Assembly (NCBI GenBank): GCA_041659545.1
Contig: JBAZYB010000269.1
Location: forward strand, 1 to 5,296
Direction of reading: 5' to 3'
Origin: Hyphomicrobium_A sp041659545
Lineage (GTDB): Bacteria > Pseudomonadota > Alphaproteobacteria > Rhizobiales > Hyphomicrobiaceae
Length of the DNA: 5,296 nucleotides
Shown here: positions 1-5,296 of the stretch, piece after piece
How the letters are laid out: every line of letters starts with the position of its first letter
How positions within the stretch are numbered: position 1 is the first letter of the stretch
Position numbers and translations under genes: made by a program
The notes under the pieces: model-generated
The model's input: the letters and a program-made list of their open reading frames with translations, nothing else
Database searches by the model: none
Told to the model about the DNA's origin: nothing

Positions 1-1
1 C

Positions 2-250
2 AGCTTCTGGCCGCGCGTCTGCGGAGCACTGCTCATCGGCATCGCGGCGGCATTGTTCCTAGAAGGCACATCTGTGGGACATGGCCTGGGTCTGGCCGGC
101 GTCGCGGTCGTTAACCTTTGCGGCGCCTCGCTGCTCGCATCGTTTCTTGTGGTGGATCGCGGCCCTGCCTCGCGACGCGGCCGCGTCGCAGTCTGGCTCA
201 CCGTTTGCGCCCTGCTCGTCCTGAGCGTCGTCGAGATCTCGGTTCTCTGA
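2..250 (+). CDS. C-terminal part of a hydrophobic membrane protein (5' truncated by window edge)
   Basis: The reading frame is open from the first bases and stops at TGA 248-250, so only the last 82 or so residues are present. They are very hydrophobic and show about three membrane segments: one near the window start (VCGALLIGIAAALF), one in the middle (LAGVAVVNLCGASLLASFLVV) and one at the extreme C-terminus (VWLTVCALLVLSVVEI). A short Arg-rich loop (DRGPASRRGR) between the last two is probably cytoplasmic. There is a TTG at 53, but the frame stays open and hydrophobic upstream of it, so I read this as the end of a longer protein. No family motif is visible and I do not recognise it. The neighbouring CelD-like acyltransferase makes a cell-surface polysaccharide role possible, but that is only context. 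Confidence 0.6.
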   Translation, partial: SFWPRVCGALLIGIAAALFLEGTSVGHGLGLAGVAVVNLCGASLLASFLVVDRGPASRRGRVAVWLTVCALLVLSVVEISVL

Positions 251-268
251 CGCTCTTAACCGTGTCGG

Positions 269-284
269 TGGCACGTTGCTTGCT
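269..284 (+). promoter_or_regulatory. Candidate sigma-54 (RpoN) -24/-12 promoter of the acyltransferase gene
   Basis: The sequence reads TGGCAC, five bases, TTGCT. This matches the RpoN consensus TGGCAC-N5-TTGCW at every defined position, with the essential GG (270-271) and GC (282-283) exactly 12 bases apart. Transcription would start near 295. That leaves a leader of about 40 bases with a Shine-Dalgarno-like GGAAAG just before ATG 336. The site lies in the only gap between the two plus-strand genes, in the right orientation. No enhancer-binding-protein site could be identified, because the needed upstream sequence falls inside the preceding gene. Confidence 0.6.
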
Positions 285-324
285 GAACCGTACCTACCGC
301 TCTCTTTTGGCGGTCTGGTTCAAC

Positions 325-330
325 GGAAAG
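325..330 (+). promoter_or_regulatory. Ribosome binding site fixing the acyltransferase start
   Basis: GGAAAG lies 5 bases before ATG 336. It favours this start over the in-frame TTG at 276. That TTG lies inside the sigma-54 element and upstream of the predicted transcript start. Confidence 0.55.
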
Positions 331-335
331 CACCC

Positions 336-1565
336 ATGCGCTCGCCATCCGCAGTCCTACGCGCCGACGATGGTCCAGCGCCACTCGATCTGACGTCCGA
401 GTTCGCAATTGAGCCTGTGCGTTCGCCGCCGGCTGCCGCTCTCGACTATTCACTGATCACCACCCGCGAGGGCTTCGACGGCTTGGCGGCGGCATGGGAG
501 GAACTGTTTCAGCGCAGTGGACGCGGGGCGCAGGCCTTCCAGACGTTCGGATGGTGCTGGCAGTGGTGCAATCACTATTTGGCCGACAAGGATACGCTCG
601 CCGTCGTTACCGGATGGCGAGGCAGCGAGCTGGTGCTCGTCTGGCCGCTGGTGGCGCGCCGCACAGCCGGTGTCCTGAAGCTGACATCGCTGGGCGCGCC
701 GGTCAGCCAATACAGTGATGCGCTGATCGAGCCCTCGGCAGACGTCGAAACGCAGATTGAAAAAGCCTGGGATTTCGTTGTTGGGGCGGTGAAGCCTGAC
801 CTCGTCTGGCTGTCGCATGTGCGTGCCGACGCCGCCATCGCGCCATTGATGGAGCAGCTGGGCGCGATCGAAACGCAGCGGCTCGAGGCACCGTATATAG
901 ACCTGAGCAAGACGCCCAACGTGGACACGTTCATGCGTCGCTACTCGAGCCACACGCGCAAGAAGTATCGCGCCGCGGGACGTCGGATCGCGGATGTGGG
1001 CCGTTTTGTCGAACTCAGCGAGGGAACTGGGGCACGACAGCTTGCTGCGAGCGTCATCGAGATGAAGCGCCGCCAGCTTCGTGAGCGTGGGCTGCTCTCG
1101 CCAGCGTTTGCCGATAACCGTATGCGGGACTTCTTCGCAGACGCGGCATCAGGACAAGGGTATCCGACAGGGACGCGTATTCAAGCCCTGCAAATCGGCG
1201 AAGAGTGCGCGGCGGCCGATATCGTCCTCACCTGCAAGCAGACTGTGCTTGGACACGTCTTCACCTACGATCCCCGCTTTGCCAAGGACAACGTCGGCTT
1301 ACAACTCTTGCATCACATCATCGACGGACTGATTGGGGATGGCTATCAGACGTTCGATCTGCTCGCGCCGGCCGACGTCTACAAGCTTCGCTGCGCCGAC
1401 GGCACGGTGGCGGTTGTCGATTGGGCCATTCCGCTGACGAGCAAGGGACGTCTGCTAGCGCGGGCTCAGAAAGTGGCGCGCTCCGCGGCAAAGGCGGCGT
1501 TGCGCTGGCTTCCCGAGGAACCACGCCGCTATTTGGCGCAGCGTTATTATCGCCGGGTCAGCTGA
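336..1565 (+). CDS. CelD/BioF2-like GNAT-fold acyltransferase
   Basis: This 409-residue protein resembles the GNAT-fold acyltransferases of the Acetyltransf_6 (CelD/BcsL, FemAB-related) family. These are usually found with polysaccharide or cell-envelope genes and presumably transfer an acyl group from CoA; the substrate here is unknown. Residues 1-35 are a low-complexity Pro/Ala leader. The N-terminal half (about 36-190) carries the Trp-rich segment FGWCWQWCNH at 71-80. The second half has the basic RRYSSHTRKKYRAAGRR stretch at 201-217, typical of the family just before the second GNAT-like domain. GHVFTYDP at 307-313 and the C-terminal TFDLLAPADVYKLRCADG at 339-356 also fit. There is no signal peptide or membrane helix, so it is probably cytoplasmic. 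ATG 336 is chosen for its ribosome site and for the sigma-54 promoter upstream. Its stop overlaps the stop of the convergent reductase gene. The family is clear; the reaction is not. Confidence 0.85.
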   Translation: MRSPSAVLRADDGPAPLDLTSEFAIEPVRSPPAAALDYSLITTREGFDGLAAAWEELFQRSGRGAQAFQTFGWCWQWCNHYLADKDTLAVVTGWRGSELVLVWPLVARRTAGVLKLTSLGAPVSQYSDALIEPSADVETQIEKAWDFVVGAVKPDLVWLSHVRADAAIAPLMEQLGAIETQRLEAPYIDLSKTPNVDTFMRRYSSHTRKKYRAAGRRIADVGRFVELSEGTGARQLAASVIEMKRRQLRERGLLSPAFADNRMRDFFADAASGQGYPTGTRIQALQIGEECAAADIVLTCKQTVLGHVFTYDPRFAKDNVGLQLLHHIIDGLIGDGYQTFDLLAPADVYKLRCADGTVAVVDWAIPLTSKGRLLARAQKVARSAAKAALRWLPEEPRRYLAQRYYRRVS

Positions 1566-1566
1566 C
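1557..1566. repeat. Perfect 10-base palindrome containing both convergent stop codons
   Basis: GTCAGCTGAC is its own reverse complement. It holds the TGA of the acyltransferase (1563-1565, +) and the TGA of the reductase (1558-1560, -). The genes therefore overlap by 8 bases tail to tail, with no intergenic room for an intrinsic terminator. Confidence 0.9.
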
Positions 1567-2610
1567 GCCGAGCTTCTTTTGCAGGCTCGACGATGAGGTC
1601 GTGTACTGGAACAAGAGCTTCTTGCCCGGGTAGACGTACTTGGCTGCCTGCTGGGCCATCAGTGCCACCTCGTGGAATCCCGACAGGATGAGCTTCAACT
1701 TGCCGGGATAGGTGTTGATGTCTCCGACGGCGAAGATGCCTTTCTCGCTGGTCTCGAACTTCTCCGTATCGACCGGAATGAGGTTCTCGTGCAGCGACAA
1801 GCCCCAATCGGCGACGGGCCCGAGCTTCATCGTCAGTCCGAAGAAAGGCAGCATCACATCGACGTCGATCCGCTGCTCGCCGTCCTTGGTTTTCACGGTC
1901 ACGGCTTCGAGCTTATCGCCGGCCCCGTGTAACGCTCCCACCTGACCGATCATGAGCCGGACGTCGCCACTTTCCACCAGTTGGCGCATTTTTTCGACCG
2001 AGTGCGGAGCGGCGCGGAACTCATCGCGCCGGTGCAGCAGCGTGATGCTTTTGGCCAGCGGCTGCAGGCTCAATGTCCAATCCAGTGCGGAATCGCCGCC
2101 ACCGACGATGAGCACGGACTTCCCGCGCAGCGTTTCCATGCGGCGCACCGAGTAGAGAACGGAGGTGCCTTCGTAGGCTTCGATGCCGGTGAGCGGGGGA
2201 CGCTTTGGCGTGAACGATCCGCCGCCGGCCGCGATGACCACGACTTTGGTGATGAACTCCGTGCCGGCATCGGTCTTTAGGCGGAAGCGCTCGTCGGGCA
2301 GGCGCTCAAGCACATCGATGCGCTCGCCGAAATGGAACTGTGGGCCGAACGGTTCGATCTGTTTCAGCAGCCGATCGGTGAGGTCCTGGCCGGTGACTAT
2401 CGGCAGACCGGGAATGTCGTAGATGGGCTTTTCGGGGTAAAGCTCGGCGCACTGGCCGCCCGGCTTGCCGAGGATGTCGACGACGTGCGCTTTGACATCC
2501 ACGAGGCCAAGCTCGAACACGGCAAACAGACCGACCGGGCCGGCGCCGATGACGACTGCATCCGTCTCGATAGGCGTCGCGGCCGACGGCGAGCTCGTGT
2601 CGATGCTCAT
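1558..2610 (-). CDS. Ferredoxin-NADP(+) reductase, thioredoxin-reductase-like type
   Basis: A 350-residue FAD protein that moves electrons between NAD(P)H and ferredoxin in the cytoplasm. The FAD-binding GAGPVG is at residues 22-27, LYPEKPIYDIPG at 57-68, the second dinucleotide fold GGGDSA at 170-175 and HRRDEFRA at 193-200. The arginines of the last motif suit the 2'-phosphate of NADPH. GDINTYPGKLKLI at 296-308 is a hallmark of this class (Bacillus YumC and Rhodopseudomonas types). The CxxC of true thioredoxin reductases, expected before the second fold, is absent (YSVRR, 153-157). Y58 probably stacks on the flavin, and the tail with FQY at 334-336 covers it, by analogy with the family. An in-frame start further upstream would run into the ferredoxin gene. 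ATG 2610 is preferred because GAGGAG lies 6 bases before it. It is the second gene of a ferredoxin-reductase pair. Confidence 0.93.
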   Translation of the reverse strand: MSIDTSSPSAATPIETDAVVIGAGPVGLFAVFELGLVDVKAHVVDILGKPGGQCAELYPEKPIYDIPGLPIVTGQDLTDRLLKQIEPFGPQFHFGERIDVLERLPDERFRLKTDAGTEFITKVVVIAAGGGSFTPKRPPLTGIEAYEGTSVLYSVRRMETLRGKSVLIVGGGDSALDWTLSLQPLAKSITLLHRRDEFRAAPHSVEKMRQLVESGDVRLMIGQVGALHGAGDKLEAVTVKTKDGEQRIDVDVMLPFFGLTMKLGPVADWGLSLHENLIPVDTEKFETSEKGIFAVGDINTYPGKLKLILSGFHEVALMAQQAAKYVYPGKKLLFQYTTSSSSLQKKLGVS

Positions 2611-2616
2611 CGCTGA

Positions 2617-2622
2617 CTCCTC
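2617..2622 (-). promoter_or_regulatory. Strong ribosome binding site of the reductase
   Basis: On the minus strand GAGGAG lies 6 bases before ATG 2610, within the 19-base gap after the ferredoxin stop. It decides the reductase start and supports co-transcription of the two genes. Confidence 0.75.
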
Positions 2623-2629
2623 TTCGCGA

Positions 2630-2950
2630 TCAGAATTGTTTTGCAGGCACGCGAACAACGAGCCCGTCGAACTCGGGCGTCAGTTTGATCTGGCAGCTCA
2701 GGCGGCTCGCTTCGCGCACATCGAAGGCGAAGTCGAGCATATCCTCTTCCATCTGAGATGGCGTGCCGGTCTTCTCCCGCCAAGCGTCATCGACGTAGAC
2801 GTGGCACGTGGCGCAAGCGCAAGCGCCGCCGCACTCGGCCTCGATGCCGGGTACGTCGTTTATCTTGGCCGCTTCCATGAGCGTCACACCCGGTTCGGTC
2901 TCGACAACCTGCTCGCTTCCGTCAGGCTGAATGAACGTGATCTTGAGCAT
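2630..2950 (-). CDS. [2Fe-2S] ferredoxin, adrenodoxin/putidaredoxin type
   Basis: A 106-residue soluble electron carrier of the vertebrate/bacterial adrenodoxin class (related to Rhodobacter FdVI and Pux-type ferredoxins). The cluster ligands are C40, C46, C49 and C86, which gives C-x5-C-x2-C-x36-C as expected. The loop reads CGGACACATCHVYV (40-53), with an extra non-ligand cysteine at C44 that I also associate with alphaproteobacterial members. The acidic segment around 66-78 (QMEEDMLDFAFDV) is the usual docking helix for reductases and P450s. The length is normal for the family. The ATG at 2950 has only a distant GGAG (13 bases upstream), so initiation may be modest. The gene directly precedes the ferredoxin reductase and probably shares its transcript. 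The final electron acceptor (P450, dioxygenase or Fe-S assembly) is not in the window. Confidence 0.94.
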   Translation of the reverse strand: MLKITFIQPDGSEQVVETEPGVTLMEAAKINDVPGIEAECGGACACATCHVYVDDAWREKTGTPSQMEEDMLDFAFDVREASRLSCQIKLTPEFDGLVVRVPAKQF

Positions 2951-3039
2951 CGCTGTGGTGGGGCTCCGAGATGGCAGGCCGGCGTGCTTGGACGCCGTAA
3001 AACAGCCGCCAAGTCGTACGGCAGCTCATTTGCCCCGCA

Positions 3040-3068
3040 CCAATAGTCGGCAAGCCTGGCGAGTTCAA
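3040..3068 (-). promoter_or_regulatory. Possible sigma-70-type promoter of the ferredoxin-reductase operon
   Basis: On the minus strand TTGAAC (3068-3063), a 17-base spacer and TATTGG (3045-3040) lie in the 151-base gap between the Hpt gene and the ferredoxin gene. The -35 is good but the -10 matches only its first three bases. The leader would be about 80 bases. The same gap shows no clear intrinsic terminator after the Hpt gene, so read-through from Hpt is also possible. Confidence 0.25.
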
Positions 3069-3101
3069 GCGTGGCGGGGTCGCAAGGAAGACAGATGCCT
3101 G

Positions 3102-3491
3102 TCAGGCCGCCTTGGAGAGGTCAGCGATGTAGGTGCGCACGGCGCCAGTTGCTTCCTCTAGCTGTTGGACGAGTTGGCCTCGTTCCGCCTTGCCAGGCAG
3201 AGGCGCAAGGCGCTCGGCGCTCTCGGCTATCGTTGCCAGATGCCAGGCGCCGACCGCCCGAGCGGAGCCTTTGAGTGTATGCGCGGCCATCCCCCACTCC
3301 TTCGGCGTTTGGGCGCCTCTCAGCGCACCGATGGTAATGGGGAGTTGGTCGATGAAGAGGCCCAGGATCTCCAGTTCGAGCGCCTTATCGCCCATCGTGA
3401 AACGGCGCAGGTGGACCAGATCCACGGGCGTTGAGGGGCTGCCTGGCATGGGCGCGGCGCTGCTTGCGCTTTCGAAATCGACGGCAGCCAT
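3102..3491 (-). CDS. Stand-alone histidine-phosphotransfer (Hpt) domain protein
   Basis: A 129-residue protein made almost wholly of one Hpt domain (about 24-125), the four-helix bundle that relays phosphate between hybrid kinases and response regulators. The phosphoacceptor is H71 within AHTLKGSARAVGA (70-82), which matches the family HxxKG signature (K74, G75). The preceding helices (VDLVHLRRFTMGDKALELE, then LFIDQL) are typical. There is no kinase, receiver or membrane segment, and no two-component gene lies in the window, so its partners are encoded elsewhere. The first 22 residues are low complexity. ATG 3491 has a weak AGGT a few bases before it, and an in-frame ATG at 3449 (M15) is an alternative start that would leave the domain intact. 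It lies 151 bases upstream of the ferredoxin gene on the same strand and is divergent from the coiled-coil gene. Confidence 0.88.
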   Translation of the reverse strand: MAAVDFESASSAAPMPGSPSTPVDLVHLRRFTMGDKALELEILGLFIDQLPITIGALRGAQTPKEWGMAAHTLKGSARAVGAWHLATIAESAERLAPLPGKAERGQLVQQLEEATGAVRTYIADLSKAA

Positions 3492-3674
3492 GGACCTGCT
3501 CGAGCCGTTGGTTTCACTTCAACCCGACGAGAGGGAGCCCCGAATAGTGCCTCTCTCCCGCCTGGATCGGTACCGCTCGACCCTCACACACAGGTAATAA
3601 GCCCCCGTAAATTGCGACTCTTCAACTGGAGCATTAACCTTCCCCCGAATCGCACGCTGCGCGGGTTGGCGTTG

Positions 3675-3704
3675 TTGGGGGCGTAAACCTTTCTTTCGCC
3701 CCAA
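3675..3704 (+). repeat. Imperfect inverted repeat (hairpin) in the coiled-coil gene leader
   Basis: TTGGGGGCG (3675-3683) can pair with CGCCCCAA (3697-3704), giving 8 pairs with one bulged G and a 13-base pyrimidine-rich loop. On the plus strand it is followed by AAAAAG, not a T run. On the minus strand the T run precedes the stem. It is therefore not an intrinsic terminator in either direction. It could be an operator or a leader RNA structure. Confidence 0.45.
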
Positions 3705-3767
3705 AAAGCGGCCAAGCGTTTGCAGACGGGTGGGATCGGCATTTTCGATGGTGGCAGTTGAAGTTGG

Positions 3768-3780
3768 GGGTCGGGGACCC
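3768..3780 (+). repeat. Short GC-rich hairpin upstream of the coiled-coil gene
   Basis: GGGTC (3768-3772), a GGG loop and GACCC (3776-3780) form a perfect 5-pair stem. In RNA it can be extended by three G-U pairs. It lies about 75 bases before ATG 3854. Its function is unknown, and it may be a chance structure in G-rich DNA. Confidence 0.35.
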
Positions 3781-3853
3781 TTGCCGCATCGAAGCGCCTG
3801 AGACCTTCCGTCGGTCGCGTGCTCTTGGCAACGGGGTGGGGGACGCGTCAGGC

Positions 3854-5296
3854 ATGGACGGGGCAATGGCGCAAGACAACAACAGGCTCGACACGGAAGA
3901 GGACAACGCACGTCCAGATCCCGTGCTGCCACCGCCGGGCGAGGGCGCCATTCCGACCGGCTCCGCGACCAAAGAACCCCCATTCACGAACGCCGCCCCG
4001 CAGCAGCTTCTGCCGCCGCCCATCCCGAAGGCGACGGGCAGCTTCATTCCCCCGCCCACCGGCAACTTCATTCCCGCGTCGCCACCCGGTGGCTTCATTC
4101 CCGCGGTGAATCCGCCTGAACTACTCCCGCCCGAACTACCTCGGTCCGATCCGCCTAGGTCCGACTCGCCCCGGCGCGAGCTATCCGGTGCGGAGTTTTC
4201 TCGAGCAGGCGCCTCTGCCCCCGATTTCGCCGAGCCCCAGCAGCCCCAGTCTGAGTCGCCAGAGGAACAGGCGTCTTTTGACGCGCCGGCCGAGGACTCC
4301 GATGACGATCCGGCCGATGGTGGCACGCCGCGTCGGCGCATGGCGCGTCGGCGGCCTGCCGGACCTTCGCGCAACCGAATTGCCGCCAACGATGACGGCC
4401 CCTCAATTGGCGGCCTGATCTTTGCGCTGCAGCAAAAGCCATCCAACACGCCGTTCAAGTACGCGGCCATCGCCAGCGCCGCTTGGACAGCATTCGGCGC
4501 GCTGTTCGCGCTCGTGTCGATCGGCAGCGATGCGACCCAACCCGGGTTGATCGAACTTGTCACGCGGCCTTCGACCTTCCTGACCATCGCCGCCATCGTC
4601 GTGCCGGTCGCCATGTTGTGGCTGATGGCTCTGCTCGCCTGGCGCACGGAGGAACTGCGGCTGCGGTCGTCGACGATGACTGAGGTGGCGATCCGCCTCG
4701 CCGAGCCGGACCGTCTTGCCGAGCAGAACGTCGCGACGCTGGGTCAAGCGGTGCGCCGCCAGGTCGGCTTCATGAATGACGCGATCTCGCGCGCGCTCGG
4801 TCGTGCCGGCGAGCTCGAAGCCATGGTCCACAACGAGGTGGCCGTACTCGAGCGGTCCTATGAGGATAACGAGCGCAAGATCCGCGGTCTCATCTCTGAG
4901 CTTTCGGGCGAACGCCATGCGCTGGTCAACACGTCCGACCGCGTCAGCGAAAGCCTGTTGCGGCTCGGCAGCGAGATCCCGTCGTTGATCGAGAAGCTGT
5001 CCGACCAGCAGGTGAAGCTTTCCAAGGTCATCGAGGGTGCCGGTGAAAACCTCACCATGCTCGAGACCTCCCTGGCGCAAAGCGTCGGCAACCTGGAGAC
5101 GTCCGTCGGTGGCCGCACCGAACAGTTGCAGACAGTTCTGGAGGGCTACACGACGGCGCTGGCCGGCGCACTCGGCAGCCGCGCGGAGCAACTGCAGACG
5201 ACGTTCGACAGCCAGCTGCTGCAGCTCGACAACTCGCTGGCCGACCGCACCGAGAATTTGCAGACGGTGTTCGAGGAATACGCGCGGGCGCTCGAT
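3854..5296 (+). CDS. Membrane-anchored coiled-coil protein with 22-residue repeats (3' truncated by window edge)
   Basis: The frame is open for 481 codons to the window edge. I do not know its function; similar large proteins in Rhizobiales are often labelled kinesin-like or apolipoprotein-like. Residues 1-157 are disordered, Pro-rich and then acidic (EDSDDDPAD), with three GxFIP motifs at 62-83. A basic patch (RRRMARRR, 160-167) precedes two membrane helices at about 204-223 and 242-263, joined by a short loop. Charge placement suggests both ends are cytoplasmic. From 264 on it is a polar, heptad-rich coiled coil. From 399 it resolves into 22-residue repeats with R(T/A)E(Q/N)LQT at 421, 443 and 465. 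ATG 3854 follows a G-rich GGGGGA by 10 bases; ATG 3866 and GTG 3836 are alternative starts. It probably acts as a membrane-tethered scaffold, by inference from architecture only. Confidence 0.82.
   Translation, partial: MDGAMAQDNNRLDTEEDNARPDPVLPPPGEGAIPTGSATKEPPFTNAAPQQLLPPPIPKATGSFIPPPTGNFIPASPPGGFIPAVNPPELLPPELPRSDPPRSDSPRRELSGAEFSRAGASAPDFAEPQQPQSESPEEQASFDAPAEDSDDDPADGGTPRRRMARRRPAGPSRNRIAANDDGPSIGGLIFALQQKPSNTPFKYAAIASAAWTAFGALFALVSIGSDATQPGLIELVTRPSTFLTIAAIVVPVAMLWLMALLAWRTEELRLRSSTMTEVAIRLAEPDRLAEQNVATLGQAVRRQVGFMNDAISRALGRAGELEAMVHNEVAVLERSYEDNERKIRGLISELSGERHALVNTSDRVSESLLRLGSEIPSLIEKLSDQQVKLSKVIEGAGENLTMLETSLAQSVGNLETSVGGRTEQLQTVLEGYTTALAGALGSRAEQLQTTFDSQLLQLDNSLADRTENLQTVFEEYARALD
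4037..4105 (+). repeat. Three tandem GxFIP motifs in the coiled-coil protein
   Basis: The codons give GSFIP, GNFIP and GGFIP at residues 62-66, 70-74 and 79-83, spaced by Pro-rich linkers. At DNA level TTCATTCCC recurs exactly at 4043, 4067 and 4094 (spacings 24 and 27 bases), so the array probably arose by local duplication. Identical short motifs in a disordered tail often serve as docking peptides; the partner is unknown. Confidence 0.7.
5048..5296 (+). repeat. 22-residue (66-base) tandem repeats, apolipoprotein A1/A4/E-like
   Basis: The motif R(T/A)E(Q/N)LQT starts at residues 421, 443 and 465, exactly 22 apart (bases 5114, 5180 and 5246). A more diverged unit precedes it at 399-420 (NLTMLETSLAQ...). 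Leu/Phe recurs at unit positions 5, 9 and 16. The 22-residue period is that of amphipathic apolipoprotein-type helices. The array runs out of the window and may be much longer. Confidence 0.75.

Larger units (their letters stand above)
3492..3853. other. Divergent non-coding region between the Hpt and coiled-coil genes
   Basis: These 362 bases hold no convincing gene: frames that cross it have unusual composition or are extensions of antisense frames. It must carry the start signals for both flanking genes, yet I find no good -35/-10 pair on either strand. The best partial matches, such as TTGCAG at 3720 with TTTTCG 16 bases on, are poor. It is more A/T-rich around 3590-3640 than the coding DNA. 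Two inverted repeats, listed separately, lie in its right half within the likely leader of the coiled-coil gene. Confidence 0.6.

Noticed and set aside
276..335. TTG-initiated 20-residue N-terminal extension of the acyltransferase
   Set aside because: The TTG lies inside the sigma-54 element and upstream of the predicted transcript start, and it lacks a ribosome site. ATG 336 has GGAAAG 5 bases upstream.
2611..2658. 16-residue N-terminal extension of the reductase reading into the ferredoxin gene
   Set aside because: ATG 2610 has a strong GAGGAG at ideal spacing, and the FAD fold begins shortly after it. The extension has no family resemblance.
3529..3555. GAGAGG/CCTCTC inverted repeat between the Hpt gene and its upstream region
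   Set aside because: Only six pairs with a 15-base loop in purine/pyrimidine-biased DNA, which is compatible with chance.
3616..3651. Two GANTC sites and a TTAACC in the divergent region, suggestive of CcrM/CtrA cell-cycle control
   Set aside because: GANTC occurs about as often as expected by chance here and also within the genes. No full TTAA-N7-TTAA CtrA site is present.
3752..3767. Second sigma-54-like site (TGGCAG) upstream of the coiled-coil gene
   Set aside because: The -12 GC is absent at the required 12-base distance (TG instead), so it fails the essential spacing rule.
3634..4647. Long minus-strand frame (337 codons) opposite the coiled-coil gene
   Set aside because: It is Ser/Gly/Arg-rich low complexity with no motif, as expected of the complement of a Pro-rich GC-rich coding region. 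The plus frame encodes membrane helices and repeats.
4403..5191. Minus-strand frame (262 codons) opposite the coiled coil
   Set aside because: A shadow of the plus-strand coding frame. It has no recognisable domain and its composition is typical of a complement frame.

Overview
The window looks like chromosomal DNA of a GC-rich alphaproteobacterium, most likely of the order Hyphomicrobiales (Rhizobiales). The grounds are inferential: an adrenodoxin-type [2Fe-2S] ferredoxin next to a thioredoxin-reductase-like ferredoxin-NADP reductase, a small orphan histidine-phosphotransfer (Hpt) protein, a large membrane-anchored coiled-coil protein with apolipoprotein-like 22-residue repeats, and strong G/C bias at third codon positions. 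I see no insertion sequence, phage gene, tRNA/rRNA gene or CRISPR array.

Layout. Positions 2-250 (+) are the C-terminal end of a hydrophobic membrane protein. An 85-base gap follows, with a near-consensus sigma-54 (-24/-12) promoter at 269-284. It drives a CelD/BioF2-like GNAT-fold acyltransferase (336-1565, +). That gene converges on, and overlaps by 8 bases, a minus-strand gene pair: ferredoxin (2630-2950) followed after 19 bases by its probable reductase (1558-2610). The two convergent stop codons lie in one perfect 10-base palindrome. Upstream of the ferredoxin, also on the minus strand, is the Hpt protein (3102-3491). A 362-base non-coding region (3492-3853) separates it from the divergent coding region 3854-5296 (+), which is open to the window edge.

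How the parts may work together. The reductase would pass electrons from NADPH (or NADH) to the ferredoxin, which then serves an oxygenase, Fe-S assembly or another acceptor not in this window. The Hpt protein would relay phosphate between unseen histidine kinases and response regulators. The last gene encodes a protein with a disordered Pro/acidic N-terminus, two membrane helices and a long cytoplasmic coiled coil. This suggests a membrane-tethered scaffold, possibly for cell shape or polarity, but its function is not established.

The least ordinary elements are the sigma-54 promoter before the acyltransferase, the 22-residue repeat scaffold with its GxFIP motifs, and the Hpt gene divergent from that scaffold gene.
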